DNA of 22,146 nt from a virus. The position numbers and the translations under genes were made by a program. Below, in pieces: positions 1-7,894 of this stretch. The notes beneath the pieces are model-generated. The model was not told the DNA's origin. It searched no databases and saw only the letters and a list, made by a program, of their open reading frames with translations. The stretch lies in the IMG/VR virus record IMGVR_UViG_3300042924_000897, positions 1 to 22,146 of that record, one strand, 5' to 3'. Position 1 is the first letter of the stretch. Each line of letters starts with the position of its first letter.

Positions 1-42
1 ATTGCGGGCTACCCCCATGTCCTTACAGGGTTGAACGCTTAA
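1..42 (+). CDS. 3' end of an upstream gene (partial)
   Basis: Frame 1 is open from the window edge and ends in TAA at 40-42. The visible C-terminal residues are IAGYPHVLTGLNA. The stop overlaps the next start codon (TAATG), as between the other genes of this operon, which supports it being a real gene end. The position just before the DUF115-like gene and the head-completion genes would suit a capsid or head gene, but thirteen residues are too few to name it. Confidence 0.6.
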   Translation: MAGYPHVLTGLNA

Positions 43-818
43 TGCAGCCTCTGGAGATCACGGTTCAAGCGGCGGGTACAGCGGAGGAGCTTTGCTCCAA
101 CATTCGCTCGGCGCTTGGCCGTGGTCTACCAGAACTGACCCCCACTCCCATTAAGCACGATGGAACATTCGTGTGCGTGGCGAGTGGGTGGTCTATGCCC
201 GATTTCGTAGAGGAAATCAGAGCGCACCGCAAAGCCGGTCGGCCCATTGTGGCAATCAAGGCAGCGCATGACTTCCTGTGCGAAAACGGCATCCAGCCTG
301 ATATGTGGGTCAACCTTGACCCGCGTGACCGCACTAGCGGCATCCAAAAGGCTAACGACCATACGGTGTATCTCGTTGCCTCACGCTGCCCGCCCGTCAC
401 GTTTGACTACCTAAAGGGCAAAAACGTATGGCTGTGGCACTCATGGGCAGACGGCCCCGAGATGCAGGCGATTGGCCCCGGCAAGTTGGCCGTGGGTGGC
501 GGGACGACATCGGGACTTCGTGCCATCAACATTGGTTATCTGCTCGGGTTCCGCAACTTCGTGCTGTACGGGTACGACAGTTGCAACCGGGCAGATGGCT
601 TGAAGCGTTTTACCGGGGAATTCACCGGCCCATCCATTGACGTTCATGTGGGCGGCCCAACCGGCAAGAAGTTTAACTGCAACATGGCGATGGCCCAGCA
701 AGCCAACGAGTTCCAGAAACTGTTTGAGGTGATGGGCGACATCAACGTGGATGCGCGTGGCCCCGGCTTGATTGCCGAGATCATGCGAGTGCGCCACGAA
801 CAGGCAAAGGCAGCCTGA
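42..818 (+). CDS. DUF115 / MptE-like Rossmann-fold protein
   Basis: This 258-residue protein resembles the phage branch of the DUF115 (6-hydroxymethylpterin pyrophosphokinase MptE-like) family. Visible hallmarks are a strand-loop near residues 42-52 (FVCVASGWSMPD), the stretch around residue 85-93 (GIQPDMWVNLDPRD), and the Gly-rich turn GGGTTSGLRAINIGYLLGF at about 152-170, followed by LYGYD. Members act on nucleotide- or sugar-nucleotide-like substrates; the Maf flagellin-modifying proteins carry the same domain, so a glycosyltransferase role is possible. It shares TAATG with the gene before and TGATG with the gene after, so it is translated with virion genes. There is no strong Shine-Dalgarno; AGGG at 27-30 is the best candidate. 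The family call is fairly secure and the substrate is unknown. Confidence 0.75.
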   Translation: MQPLEITVQAAGTAEELCSNIRSALGRGLPELTPTPIKHDGTFVCVASGWSMPDFVEEIRAHRKAGRPIVAIKAAHDFLCENGIQPDMWVNLDPRDRTSGIQKANDHTVYLVASRCPPVTFDYLKGKNVWLWHSWADGPEMQAIGPGKLAVGGGTTSGLRAINIGYLLGFRNFVLYGYDSCNRADGLKRFTGEFTGPSIDVHVGGPTGKKFNCNMAMAQQANEFQKLFEVMGDINVDARGPGLIAEIMRVRHEQAKAA

Positions 819-1645
819 TGGCTATTCCCTCTCGCGTACTCGGATCGGGCGTGAACGGCCTGTCCACCGTCTCCATTTGCGGCGACGGCAACGCGAGCGT
901 GAGCGCAGCCGGTACGTCGGCAGGCAATGCCACGGCCATCACATTTGTTTACAACAACGTCACGACGGTAGGCTCTGGCGCAGGCGTTAAACTGCCGCCG
1001 ACCGAAATGGGCGAGACGATCATTGTTAAGAACAGCGGCGCGAACCCGCTGACCGTGTACCCATACGATACGGGTAGCAGCATCAACAACGTCGGGTATG
1101 GCACGATTAACCCTGACTGCTCGGCCATGTTCTATGCCGTGAGCAATACGCTCTGGGAAGAACTGCAAGGCTTTGGGCGAGCGGTGCCGATCCTGCATTA
1201 CGGTGCGTTTAGCGACACGACGTTGCAAACGGCAGCATCTATCAACACCGCCTACGCGATGACGTTTAACACGACGGACGCGGCGAATGGCGTGTCTATC
1301 GGCTCGCCTACCTCTCGGCTTGTGGTGGCTAACCAAGGCGTCTACAACGTGCAGTTTTCCGCACAGTTGGACGAAACCTCTGGCGGCACGGCTAACGTCT
1401 ACATCTGGCTACGCAAAAACGGCACAAATGTCGCCAACACCGCCAGCACGGTTGCTCTGCAAGGCACTTCGGCGCGTACCGTAGCCGCGTGGAACTTCAT
1501 CATTCAACTTGAGCCTACCAACTACGTTGAGTTGATGTGGGCAACCGATACCACAAACGCTAGAATTCTCGCAGCCAGCGCCACAAGCGTATGGCCTGCG
1601 ATCCCCTCGGTCATTTGTACCGTCACACAGGTCAACAACCTGTAA
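818..1645 (+). CDS. Virion decoration protein with C1q/TNF-like C-terminal domain
   Basis: This 275-residue protein appears to have two beta domains. Residues 1 to about 122 are Gly/Ala/Thr-rich with alternating short strands. Residues about 128-275 start with HYGAFSDTTLQTAASINTAY and continue with the VVANQGVYNVQFSAQLD pattern and a final ICTVTQVNNL strand. That second part matches the C1q/TNF-like jelly-roll domain that recurs on phage decoration and fibre proteins. The start codon overlaps the stop of the DUF115-like gene (TGATG at 816-820). Placement between head-region genes suggests a capsid or tail surface protein. The role is inferred from fold resemblance and context, since no catalytic residues are visible. 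Confidence 0.7.
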   Translation: MAIPSRVLGSGVNGLSTVSICGDGNASVSAAGTSAGNATAITFVYNNVTTVGSGAGVKLPPTEMGETIIVKNSGANPLTVYPYDTGSSINNVGYGTINPDCSAMFYAVSNTLWEELQGFGRAVPILHYGAFSDTTLQTAASINTAYAMTFNTTDAANGVSIGSPTSRLVVANQGVYNVQFSAQLDETSGGTANVYIWLRKNGTNVANTASTVALQGTSARTVAAWNFIIQLEPTNYVELMWATDTTNARILAASATSVWPAIPSVICTVTQVNNL

Positions 1646-1665
1646 TCCCCACAGGAGCAAGGACA

Positions 1666-2211
1666 ATGCCACTAGATAGCGATGTTTCTAACGCCGACGC
1701 ACAGTTGCACGTTGAGTTTTACGTCAAGGACGATGGCCCCGGCAAAGGCAAGACCTACTGCCGCATCATGGCTCCCGGCGATAAGACCAACATCATTGAC
1801 CAGCCCTCACGCGACGAACATAAATCACGGTTCCCGCGCCAATGGCTGTACTTTCAGACGCAACAGAGCGATGGCGTGGCCGCAGAAATTGGCACCCCGC
1901 TGTCGGAGTGGCAAAAGGACGCTCCCGAGGAAATTACACGCGACCAGATTGCAGAACTGGTTATTTTGAAGTTTGTGACGGTAGAGCAGTTGGCTCTGGC
2001 GTCGGACGCGCAACTGCAACGCATCGGCATGGGTGGAGTTGGCCTGCGCGAGCGGGCAAAACTGTACTTGAACCGCAAGAACCGCGCTGAAAGCAGCGCA
2101 GAACTTGAGGACACCAAGCGCCAGTTGGCCGAGTTGCAAGCACAAATGGCGGCCTTGATGGAGGACAAGCCTCGTCGTGGTCGCCCGCCGAAAGAACTAA
2201 CGGAGGCATAG
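1666..2211 (+). CDS. Virion-cluster protein with HhH-like, coiled-coil and AT-hook-like segments
   Basis: The start was set at the ATG at 1666 because AGGAG at 1653-1657 lies 8 bases upstream; an in-frame extension to 1591 would run into the previous gene. The 181-residue product has an N-terminal beta-type region (1-85), a helical segment at about 104-135 (VTVEQLALASDAQLQRIGMG, then LRERAKLYL) that resembles a helix-hairpin-helix, a charged coiled coil at about 140-165, and a basic Pro/Arg tail with RRGRPPK at 170-176 that looks like an AT-hook. Similar small proteins sit just before the head-to-tail adaptor in other short-tailed phages, usually as hypothetical. DNA contact during head filling or closure is inference from these motifs. 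Confidence 0.65.
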   Translation: MPLDSDVSNADAQLHVEFYVKDDGPGKGKTYCRIMAPGDKTNIIDQPSRDEHKSRFPRQWLYFQTQQSDGVAAEIGTPLSEWQKDAPEEITRDQIAELVILKFVTVEQLALASDAQLQRIGMGGVGLRERAKLYLNRKNRAESSAELEDTKRQLAELQAQMAALMEDKPRRGRPPKELTEA

Positions 2212-2212
2212 C

Positions 2213-3124
2213 ATGGGCAGCACGATGGTTGAACTCATACAGGAATGTACCGAGGAGCTCGGTATTCCTACGCCGTCCACCGTCGCTGGCAATAACAGCC
2301 AAGACGTTGTGCAGTTGCTCGCGTTGATGAACGCTGTTGGGTATGAGCTTCTCCGTCGTGCTGATTGGCGCGAACTGACCCGCCAATACACCTTTTACAC
2401 CGAGGCCACCACGGCCACGGGTAACTGGGTCAACGGTGTCGCCGCAATCACCGGGCTTGCCTCTACGGCGGGCTTGGACACGACCTATCAGGTGCAAGGG
2501 GTCGGCATCCCGAACGCCACCTACGTCACCTCTGTCGGCGCTACGTCGGTCACGCTGAACTACCAGACGACCGAAACGGTTGTTGGCGGTCAGGTCATCT
2601 TCCAAAAGGTAAAATACGGCTTGCCGCCTGATTACGTCAGCACGGTCAACCGCACCCATTGGGATAAGAGCAAGCGTTGGGAAATGCTCGGCCCCGAGTC
2701 GCCGCAGCAATGGGAATGGCTGCTCTCGGGCTACATTAGTACCGGCCCGCGTATCCGCTGGCGTCTGCTCGGCAAATACTTCCAGATTTGGCCGGGAATG
2801 AACGGTGGGGAGTTGCTCGGCTTTGAGTACCGCAGCAAGGCGTGGGCAGAAGCGGCAGACGGCACCCCGCAAAACAGCTTCACCAACGACAACGACACCT
2901 GCATCTACCCAGATCGCTTGATGGTGTTGGGTACGAAGCTCAAGTACTTTGAGGCCAAGGGCTTTGACACGACCGCCCTCTACCGCGATTACCTGATGGA
3001 ATTTGAGACGGCTGTGGCGCAAGACACGGCTGCCGCTAACCTCTCGTTTGCCCCGCGACCGGGTACGGTGTTGATCGGTTACGACAACATCCCCGATAGC
3101 GGCTATGGCACGGGCAACAACTAA
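2213..3124 (+). CDS. Head-to-tail adaptor (SU10/gp11-like)
   Basis: This 303-residue protein begins MGSTMVELIQECTEELGIPT, with GGAGG at 2202-2206 as its ribosome site. The N-terminal helix, the NDVVQLLALMN-like segment (here SQDVVQLLALMNAVGYELLR), the RRADWRELTRQYTF segment and the later KYGLPPDYVSTVNRTHWD are typical of the phage adaptor proteins that bind below the portal in short-tailed phages. Residues about 65-120 look like an inserted beta domain. The C-terminal half (PDRLMVLGTKLKYFEAKGFD) forms the helical bundle expected to contact the portal ring. It abuts the previous gene and overlaps the next by one base (TAATG), so it is translationally coupled. The family assignment is from pattern recognition only. 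Confidence 0.75.
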   Translation: MGSTMVELIQECTEELGIPTPSTVAGNNSQDVVQLLALMNAVGYELLRRADWRELTRQYTFYTEATTATGNWVNGVAAITGLASTAGLDTTYQVQGVGIPNATYVTSVGATSVTLNYQTTETVVGGQVIFQKVKYGLPPDYVSTVNRTHWDKSKRWEMLGPESPQQWEWLLSGYISTGPRIRWRLLGKYFQIWPGMNGGELLGFEYRSKAWAEAADGTPQNSFTNDNDTCIYPDRLMVLGTKLKYFEAKGFDTTALYRDYLMEFETAVAQDTAAANLSFAPRPGTVLIGYDNIPDSGYGTGNN

Positions 3125-4701
3125 TGGCATCGCCCGTCCGTAGACGGCTAATCCAGCGCACGACGAACAACGTCGCATCCTTGCCTGCCCCCGTGGGCGG
3201 GTGGAACGCCCGTGACTCGCTCGCCAACATGGCTCCGACCGATGCCGTTACGCTGAACAACCTGTTCCCGGGTGTGTCTAGCGTCACGCTGCGCGGCGGG
3301 TACGTTAAACACGCCACCGGCATGACAGGGCAGATTGAAAGCCTGCTCGTCTACAACGCCGCTGCGGTTGACAAGATGTTTGCTGCGGTAGGCGGCAACA
3401 TTTACGAAGTCACGACAGCGGGAGCGGTAGGCGCGGCCAAAGTCACAGGCCTGTCTAACAGCCGCTGGGAATACACCAACATCACAACGTCAGGCGGCGG
3501 GTATTTGTACGCTGCCAACGGCGCGGATAAGCCGCTGCTGTTTGACGGCACGACATGGACGCCGATTGACGGCGCATCCACGCCCGCCATCACAGGCGTA
3601 ACCACAACGACTTTGATGCAGCCGACGCTGTTCAAGAATCGGATGTGGTTTATTCAGAAGGACACGCTCAAGGCTTGGTATCTGCCGACAGCCTCTGTGG
3701 GTGGCGCAGCGCAGGTGCTTGACCTGTCATCAGTCGCGCACTTGGGCGGTACGCTTATTGCGATGGCGTCGTGGACGATTGACGCAGGCTACGGCGTTGA
3801 CGACAACCTTGTTTTCATCACCGACCAAGGCGAAGTCATCGTATATCGCGGCACCGATCCCTCTAGCGCCTCCACATGGGCGCTGATCGGCGTGTGGATC
3901 GTCGGTGCGCCAATTTCCCGTCGTTGTTTGCAGAAATACGGCGGCGATTTGCTGATTTTGACGCTAGATGGCTTGATTCCGTTTGCCTCTGCGTTGCAAT
4001 CGTCGCGCCTAGACCCGCAGGTATCGCTGTCAGACAAGATTCAGGGCGCGTTTGCAGCGGCTGCAAGGGCATACAAAAACAGTTTTGGCTGGGCATTGCT
4101 TTATAACCCGCTCAACAACGCCTTGATTGTGAACATTCCAACAGGCACAAGCGGCCAAGAGCAGTTTGTGATGAACAACATCACCAAAGCGTGGTGCAAG
4201 TTCACGGGTTGGAACGCCAACTGTTTTGCGTTGCTCAACGATAAACCGTATTTCGGCGGTGATGGCTACGTTGCCGAGTGTTGGACAACGGCAAGCGGCT
4301 CTGGCGGGTATAACGACGACGGTATCGCCATCAGTACGCAGGCGCTACAAGCGTTTAACTACTTTGAGACGCGAGGCGTCATCAAGTATTTCACCCGTGG
4401 CCGCCCGACCATCTATAGCAACGGTCAGCCGACCATCAACATCGGCATGAACGTAGACTTTCAAACCAACGCCGACCTTGGTGCGCTGTCCTTCGTGGCA
4501 ACGCAGTACGGTCTATGGGACGTTGGCCTATGGAATCAGGCGGTGTGGGGTGCTGACCTCATCATCACGAACAACTTTGTAGGTATCCAAGGCATCGGTT
4601 ATTGCGGTGGGTTGGTTTTCAACAGCACCAGCAAAAACGTCTCCTTGGAATGGGCATCAACGGACGTTGTGTATCAACTCGGATGGGCTGGCGCATCGTA
4701 A
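3124..4701 (+). CDS. Tail hub or nozzle protein, P22 gp10-like beta-propeller
   Basis: This 525-residue protein starts with a basic segment, then LPAPVGGWNARDSLANMAP and the NLFPGVSSVTLRGGY segment. This N-terminal signature is common to phage packaged-DNA stabilisation or tail hub proteins related to P22 gp10. The rest is a series of strand-turn repeats (YLYAANGADKPLLFDGTTW, LVFITDQGEVIVYRGTDP, LLILTLDGLIPFA), as in a beta-propeller, and it ends in a Trp-rich beta region (YGLWDVGLWNQAVWG). The expected role is to plug the portal and adaptor channel and hold the tail needle or nozzle. Length is slightly above P22 gp10 (about 470). It follows the adaptor directly, which is the usual order. The start overlaps the adaptor stop. 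Confidence 0.75.
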   Translation: MASPVRRRLIQRTTNNVASLPAPVGGWNARDSLANMAPTDAVTLNNLFPGVSSVTLRGGYVKHATGMTGQIESLLVYNAAAVDKMFAAVGGNIYEVTTAGAVGAAKVTGLSNSRWEYTNITTSGGGYLYAANGADKPLLFDGTTWTPIDGASTPAITGVTTTTLMQPTLFKNRMWFIQKDTLKAWYLPTASVGGAAQVLDLSSVAHLGGTLIAMASWTIDAGYGVDDNLVFITDQGEVIVYRGTDPSSASTWALIGVWIVGAPISRRCLQKYGGDLLILTLDGLIPFASALQSSRLDPQVSLSDKIQGAFAAAARAYKNSFGWALLYNPLNNALIVNIPTGTSGQEQFVMNNITKAWCKFTGWNANCFALLNDKPYFGGDGYVAECWTTASGSGGYNDDGIAISTQALQAFNYFETRGVIKYFTRGRPTIYSNGQPTINIGMNVDFQTNADLGALSFVATQYGLWDVGLWNQAVWGADLIITNNFVGIQGIGYCGGLVFNSTSKNVSLEWASTDVVYQLGWAGAS

Positions 4702-5123
4702 ACGGCCCCCATGTGGGCCATTGGGTCATGTCGCGCACGGACGGCGGCTATAACGCTGACCGTTCTGTTGCCATTGGCCTAGAAAAAGACGGTGAGTTGG
4801 TCGCCGGTACGGTTTATGAGATGTGGAACGGCAGATCGGTCGTTTGTCACATCACTTGGGATCAAGTCACACCGGCATACCTAGCCGCTGTGTACGATTA
4901 TCCCTATAACGTCTGTAATGTTGATAAGATAATAGGGCCGATTTCCAGCAACCATACCCGGGCGCTGAAACTGGTCACGAAAATGGGGTTTTCGGAGGAA
5001 GCGCGTATCAAAGACGGCGCACCTGACGGAGACATTGTTTTTATGACGCAGACACCTGACAAGTGTCGTTTCTTGGAGCCGAGGTATGGGCAAAAAATCA
5101 CCAGCGCCGCCGCCAGCACCTGA
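4683..5123 (+). CDS. GNAT-family acetyltransferase
   Basis: This 146-residue protein fits a small GNAT N-acetyltransferase. The visible parts are the AIGLEKDGELVAGTVYE beta-hairpin (30-46), the CoA-pyrophosphate and following helix region at about 84-103 (GPISSNHTRALKLVTKMGF) and the closing PDGDIVFM strand (114-121). Phage copies of this shape often lie among tail genes. The start at 4683 was preferred because MGWRIVNG begins the domain; an in-frame upstream extension to 4602 lies wholly inside the propeller gene. There is no clear ribosome site, so coupling to the upstream gene (19-base overlap) is likely. It also overlaps the next gene by 38 bases. Target unknown: a virion protein or a host protein. 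Confidence 0.7.
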   Translation: MGWRIVNGPHVGHWVMSRTDGGYNADRSVAIGLEKDGELVAGTVYEMWNGRSVVCHITWDQVTPAYLAAVYDYPYNVCNVDKIIGPISSNHTRALKLVTKMGFSEEARIKDGAPDGDIVFMTQTPDKCRFLEPRYGQKITSAAAST

Positions 5124-7506
5124 TTACACCACTCTTGCCATCAAGCAGGGTGAGGCCAACTTGGCAGCCGCCAAGCAATCGGCCTATATGTCCAATCCCA
5201 ACATCTACGGCCCCACCGGGTCGCAGACGGTTACTTGGCAAAAGACGCCCACGATTGACACCGACGCCTACAACAAGGCGATGGAGGCGTGGCAGCAACG
5301 TCTTTACAGCAATCCCGAGTTTGCAGGCGAAGCGCCGACGCAAGAACAGTTCACGACCTACATTGAGCAGCCGACTGTTCGCCAAACCATCAACCCCGAG
5401 GCTGAAGCCGCACTCCGCGCTCAAGAATTAGCGCAACGGCGTATGTCAGAGGCCGCTGCTGGCGCAGCTGCGGGGCTTGGCAACCTTGGCATCGCATCAG
5501 CGTTTGACGCCCGCAATTTGCCAAGTGTCAGTTATGACACCGGCTACGCTGGCGCAATCCAAGGCGCACCGCAAAACTTTTACACCCCAATCGCCGGTTA
5601 CGCGCAAGAGGCGCTGCCGGGGCAGGTAACAGCAGGCCAGCAAGCGCAAGCAAACGTGGCTGTGCAAGGCGCGCAGTTACCCGCACAGGCGGAGATGTAT
5701 GGCCGAGCAGGCGGCGGCCCTGCCGCGCCGACTAATCTTGGCTCGCTAGACGCAAGCCAGTTCTATTCACAAAGCGCCCCCGGCGGCCAAGCGTTTGGAA
5801 CCGCACAAGGCGGCCCCGCTGGCGGTCTTTTCGGTTTGGCGCAGGCTGGCCCGCAAGGATTAAACCTGCAAGGGCTTGACTTGTCCGGCATCGGCGGCGT
5901 GGCCGGTGGCCCGCAACAAGGCCAGTTTGGCTACGCGCAGCAGTTTGTCCAAGGCCCGCAGTTACAGCGCGAAATTGACATCGCTAACTTGCCGCAAGGC
6001 CCGGTCAACGCTGGTATGACGGCGCAGACGGCATTGCTGTCGCGTTTATCTCCGCAGTTGCAGGGTGAGCGTCAGCAACTCCAGACGCAACTGATCAACC
6101 AAGGATTGCGACCGGGTGGCGAGGCGTACAACTCGGCCATGTCGGCGCAGATGCAGAAGGAAAACGACCTTTTGTTGCAAGCCGCCGCGCAGGGCATCAG
6201 CCTTGACCAAGCAGCTCGCCAGCAGGCGTTTAGTGAGCAGCAATCCCGCGCTATGTTCGCCAACCAAGCCGCCCTCTCGGGTTTTGGTGCGGGCATGGAG
6301 CAGGCCGGTTTATACAACACCGGGTTGGGGCAAAACCTCCAGCAATCGCTGGCGACGCAAGCCGCGCAGAACCAAGCGCAACAGCAAGCGTTTCAACAAC
6401 GTCTGCAAGCGGGTGAGTTTGGCCGTGAGGCGCAACTGGCATCGTTTGGAAGTCAGCAATCTGCCGCAGATGCGTATAACCGCGCTGTCGCGCAGAACTT
6501 TGGGCAAGCCCAAGCCGCACAGCAAATGCAAAATCAGGCCATCGGCCAGAATTTTGAGCAGGCTTTGGCGGCGCAACAAGCGCAAAACGCAGCCATCGCG
6601 CAAAACTACCAGCAAGCCCTCGGTGCGGGTCAGTTCAACCGCGAGGCATTGTTGCAGCAGTTTGGCATGGGGCAACAAGCGCAAGAACTGCAAAACGCGG
6701 CGATTTCGCAAAACTACGAGCGTCAACTGGCAGCCAATCAGGCGGCCAATCAGGCTTTGCAGCAGATTTTTGGGCAAAGCGTCACGCAACAACAACTGCA
6801 AAACCAAGCCGCCGCGCAAAACTTCCAACAGCAGGTGGCCGCACAGCAAGCCAACCTTGCTCGTCAGGCGCAGCAAGTTGGTCAGGCGCAGGGAGCCGCA
6901 GGGTTCTACAACGAGGCGCAGTCGCAAGCGATGCAACAAGAGTTGGCGCGTCAGGCTGCCGCCAATGCCGCCCAACAACAGCAGTTCCAACAAAACATCG
7001 CGCAACAACAGTTCCGCAACACGGCGATACAGCAAGCACTTGCCCAGCAGGCCGCAATTCGCAGCATCCCGGTCAACGAGATCAGCGCATTGTTGTCAGG
7101 CGGTCAGGTCAACGTGCCGCAATTCCAAGGCTACAGCGGCGTCACCGTCGCACCTGCGCCTATTTTCCAAGCGGGTCAGGCGGCGGGCGATTTCGCACAA
7201 CGCAACTATCAAAACCAAGTTGGCTCGTATAACGCAGGCATGGGGTTACTTGGCAGCCTTGCGGGAGCCGCTGGAACGGCTGTCAGCGGCCCGCTCGGCG
7301 TAGCGGGATTGTTTACGTCAGACCGCCGTTTGAAGTCCAACATCGTGCGCGTCGGCACTCACCCGCTCGGCATTGGCGTATACGAGTACGACATCAACGG
7401 CGAGCGTCAGCGCGGCGTAATGGCAGATGAGGTTGAGACGGTGCTACCGGAGGCGGTTGTAACCCGTTCCGATGGCTACAAGATGGTCAACTACGGGTTA
7501 CTTTGA
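5086..7506 (+). CDS. Gln/Ala-rich virion protein with C-terminal S74-type chaperone
   Basis: This 806-residue protein starts MGKKSPAPPPAPDYTTLA, with GGAG at 5075-5078. Residues about 1-140 are mixed, about 150-330 are Gly/Gln/Pro-rich and probably flexible. About 330-660 are long Gln/Ala-rich helices with a repeated AAQNFQQ-type motif (variants AIGQNFEQALAAQQ, AIAQNYQQALGAG, AISQNYERQLAANQ). The last 62 residues begin SDRRLKSNI at Ser745, which matches the Ser-Asp-x-Arg-x-Lys signature of S74 intramolecular chaperones (self-cleavage before the Ser, Ser/Lys pair Ser745/Lys750), and end EVETVLPEAVV...YGLL. The tail is shorter than most S74 domains and lacks the usual final helix. The position suggests a tail or ejection component; the exact role is uncertain. 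Confidence 0.7.
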   Translation: MGKKSPAPPPAPDYTTLAIKQGEANLAAAKQSAYMSNPNIYGPTGSQTVTWQKTPTIDTDAYNKAMEAWQQRLYSNPEFAGEAPTQEQFTTYIEQPTVRQTINPEAEAALRAQELAQRRMSEAAAGAAAGLGNLGIASAFDARNLPSVSYDTGYAGAIQGAPQNFYTPIAGYAQEALPGQVTAGQQAQANVAVQGAQLPAQAEMYGRAGGGPAAPTNLGSLDASQFYSQSAPGGQAFGTAQGGPAGGLFGLAQAGPQGLNLQGLDLSGIGGVAGGPQQGQFGYAQQFVQGPQLQREIDIANLPQGPVNAGMTAQTALLSRLSPQLQGERQQLQTQLINQGLRPGGEAYNSAMSAQMQKENDLLLQAAAQGISLDQAARQQAFSEQQSRAMFANQAALSGFGAGMEQAGLYNTGLGQNLQQSLATQAAQNQAQQQAFQQRLQAGEFGREAQLASFGSQQSAADAYNRAVAQNFGQAQAAQQMQNQAIGQNFEQALAAQQAQNAAIAQNYQQALGAGQFNREALLQQFGMGQQAQELQNAAISQNYERQLAANQAANQALQQIFGQSVTQQQLQNQAAAQNFQQQVAAQQANLARQAQQVGQAQGAAGFYNEAQSQAMQQELARQAAANAAQQQQFQQNIAQQQFRNTAIQQALAQQAAIRSIPVNEISALLSGGQVNVPQFQGYSGVTVAPAPIFQAGQAAGDFAQRNYQNQVGSYNAGMGLLGSLAGAAGTAVSGPLGVAGLFTSDRRLKSNIVRVGTHPLGIGVYEYDINGERQRGVMADEVETVLPEAVVTRSDGYKMVNYGLL

Positions 7507-7516
7507 GGGCTAACGC

Positions 7517-7894
7517 ATGAACGGATTTACACCAGACCGCCGACCGCAGCAGTTGGCCCAGATGATGGCGATGCAGGAGCGCAACCGTTCCTTGTCAGCC
7601 CCGCCGGGTCAGCGCGACATGGCAATGCGTCAGGTTCCCGGCCTTGCTTACGGACAACCGACGGCTAACGCCGCTCCCGGTGTGCCGCCGCAAAACATGA
7701 CCTTTAACGGCCCGCAAACGTCACCGCAACCCGGCATCACCGGCAATCGCGGCATGATGGGCGGTATGGGTCGCCCGCAGGGTATGTCGCCGCAGATCGG
7801 TGGACGCCCGATGCGCCCGCGTATGCCTGCTTCTCCCGGCATGACGACGCCGCAGGGAGGAGCCTACAGAGGGGACTTTGAAAATGCCGGTTAA
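7517..7894 (+). CDS. Small Pro/Gly/Met-rich disordered protein
   Basis: This 125-residue protein has no recognisable fold. After a short possible helix (QQLAQMMAMQERNRS, 11-25) it consists of Pro, Gly, Gln, Met and Arg repeats (GMMGGMGRPQGM, GGRPMRPRMP), which suggests an intrinsically disordered, basic, virion-associated protein. It lies 10 bases after the Gln-rich gene and overlaps the next gene by 11 bases, so it belongs to the same operon. I do not recognise the family. Low complexity means that similarity searches would be unreliable. It could be a linker or scaffold for the neighbouring ejection-type proteins. Confidence 0.6.
   Translation: MNGFTPDRRPQQLAQMMAMQERNRSLSAPPGQRDMAMRQVPGLAYGQPTANAAPGVPPQNMTFNGPQTSPQPGITGNRGMMGGMGRPQGMSPQIGGRPMRPRMPASPGMTTPQGGAYRGDFENAG

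Noticed and set aside
644-1336. Minus-strand open frame of 230 codons
   Set aside because: Opposite the C1q-like gene, Arg-rich, no family pattern.
1961-3178. Long minus-strand open frame (405 codons)
   Set aside because: It lies opposite the adaptor and the preceding gene, which have ribosome sites and family patterns. Its product is Arg/Val-rich without family likeness, typical of an antisense shadow in GC-rich DNA.
6310-7035. Leu/Arg-rich minus-strand open frame (241 codons)
   Set aside because: It is the antisense of Gln/Ala codons in the Gln-rich virion gene; CAG and CAA read backwards give CTG and TTG.
6116-7303. Plus-strand open frame of 395 codons in another phase of the Gln-rich gene
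   Set aside because: Very basic, low-complexity shadow of the repeats. The main frame carries the S74 ending and the ribosome site.
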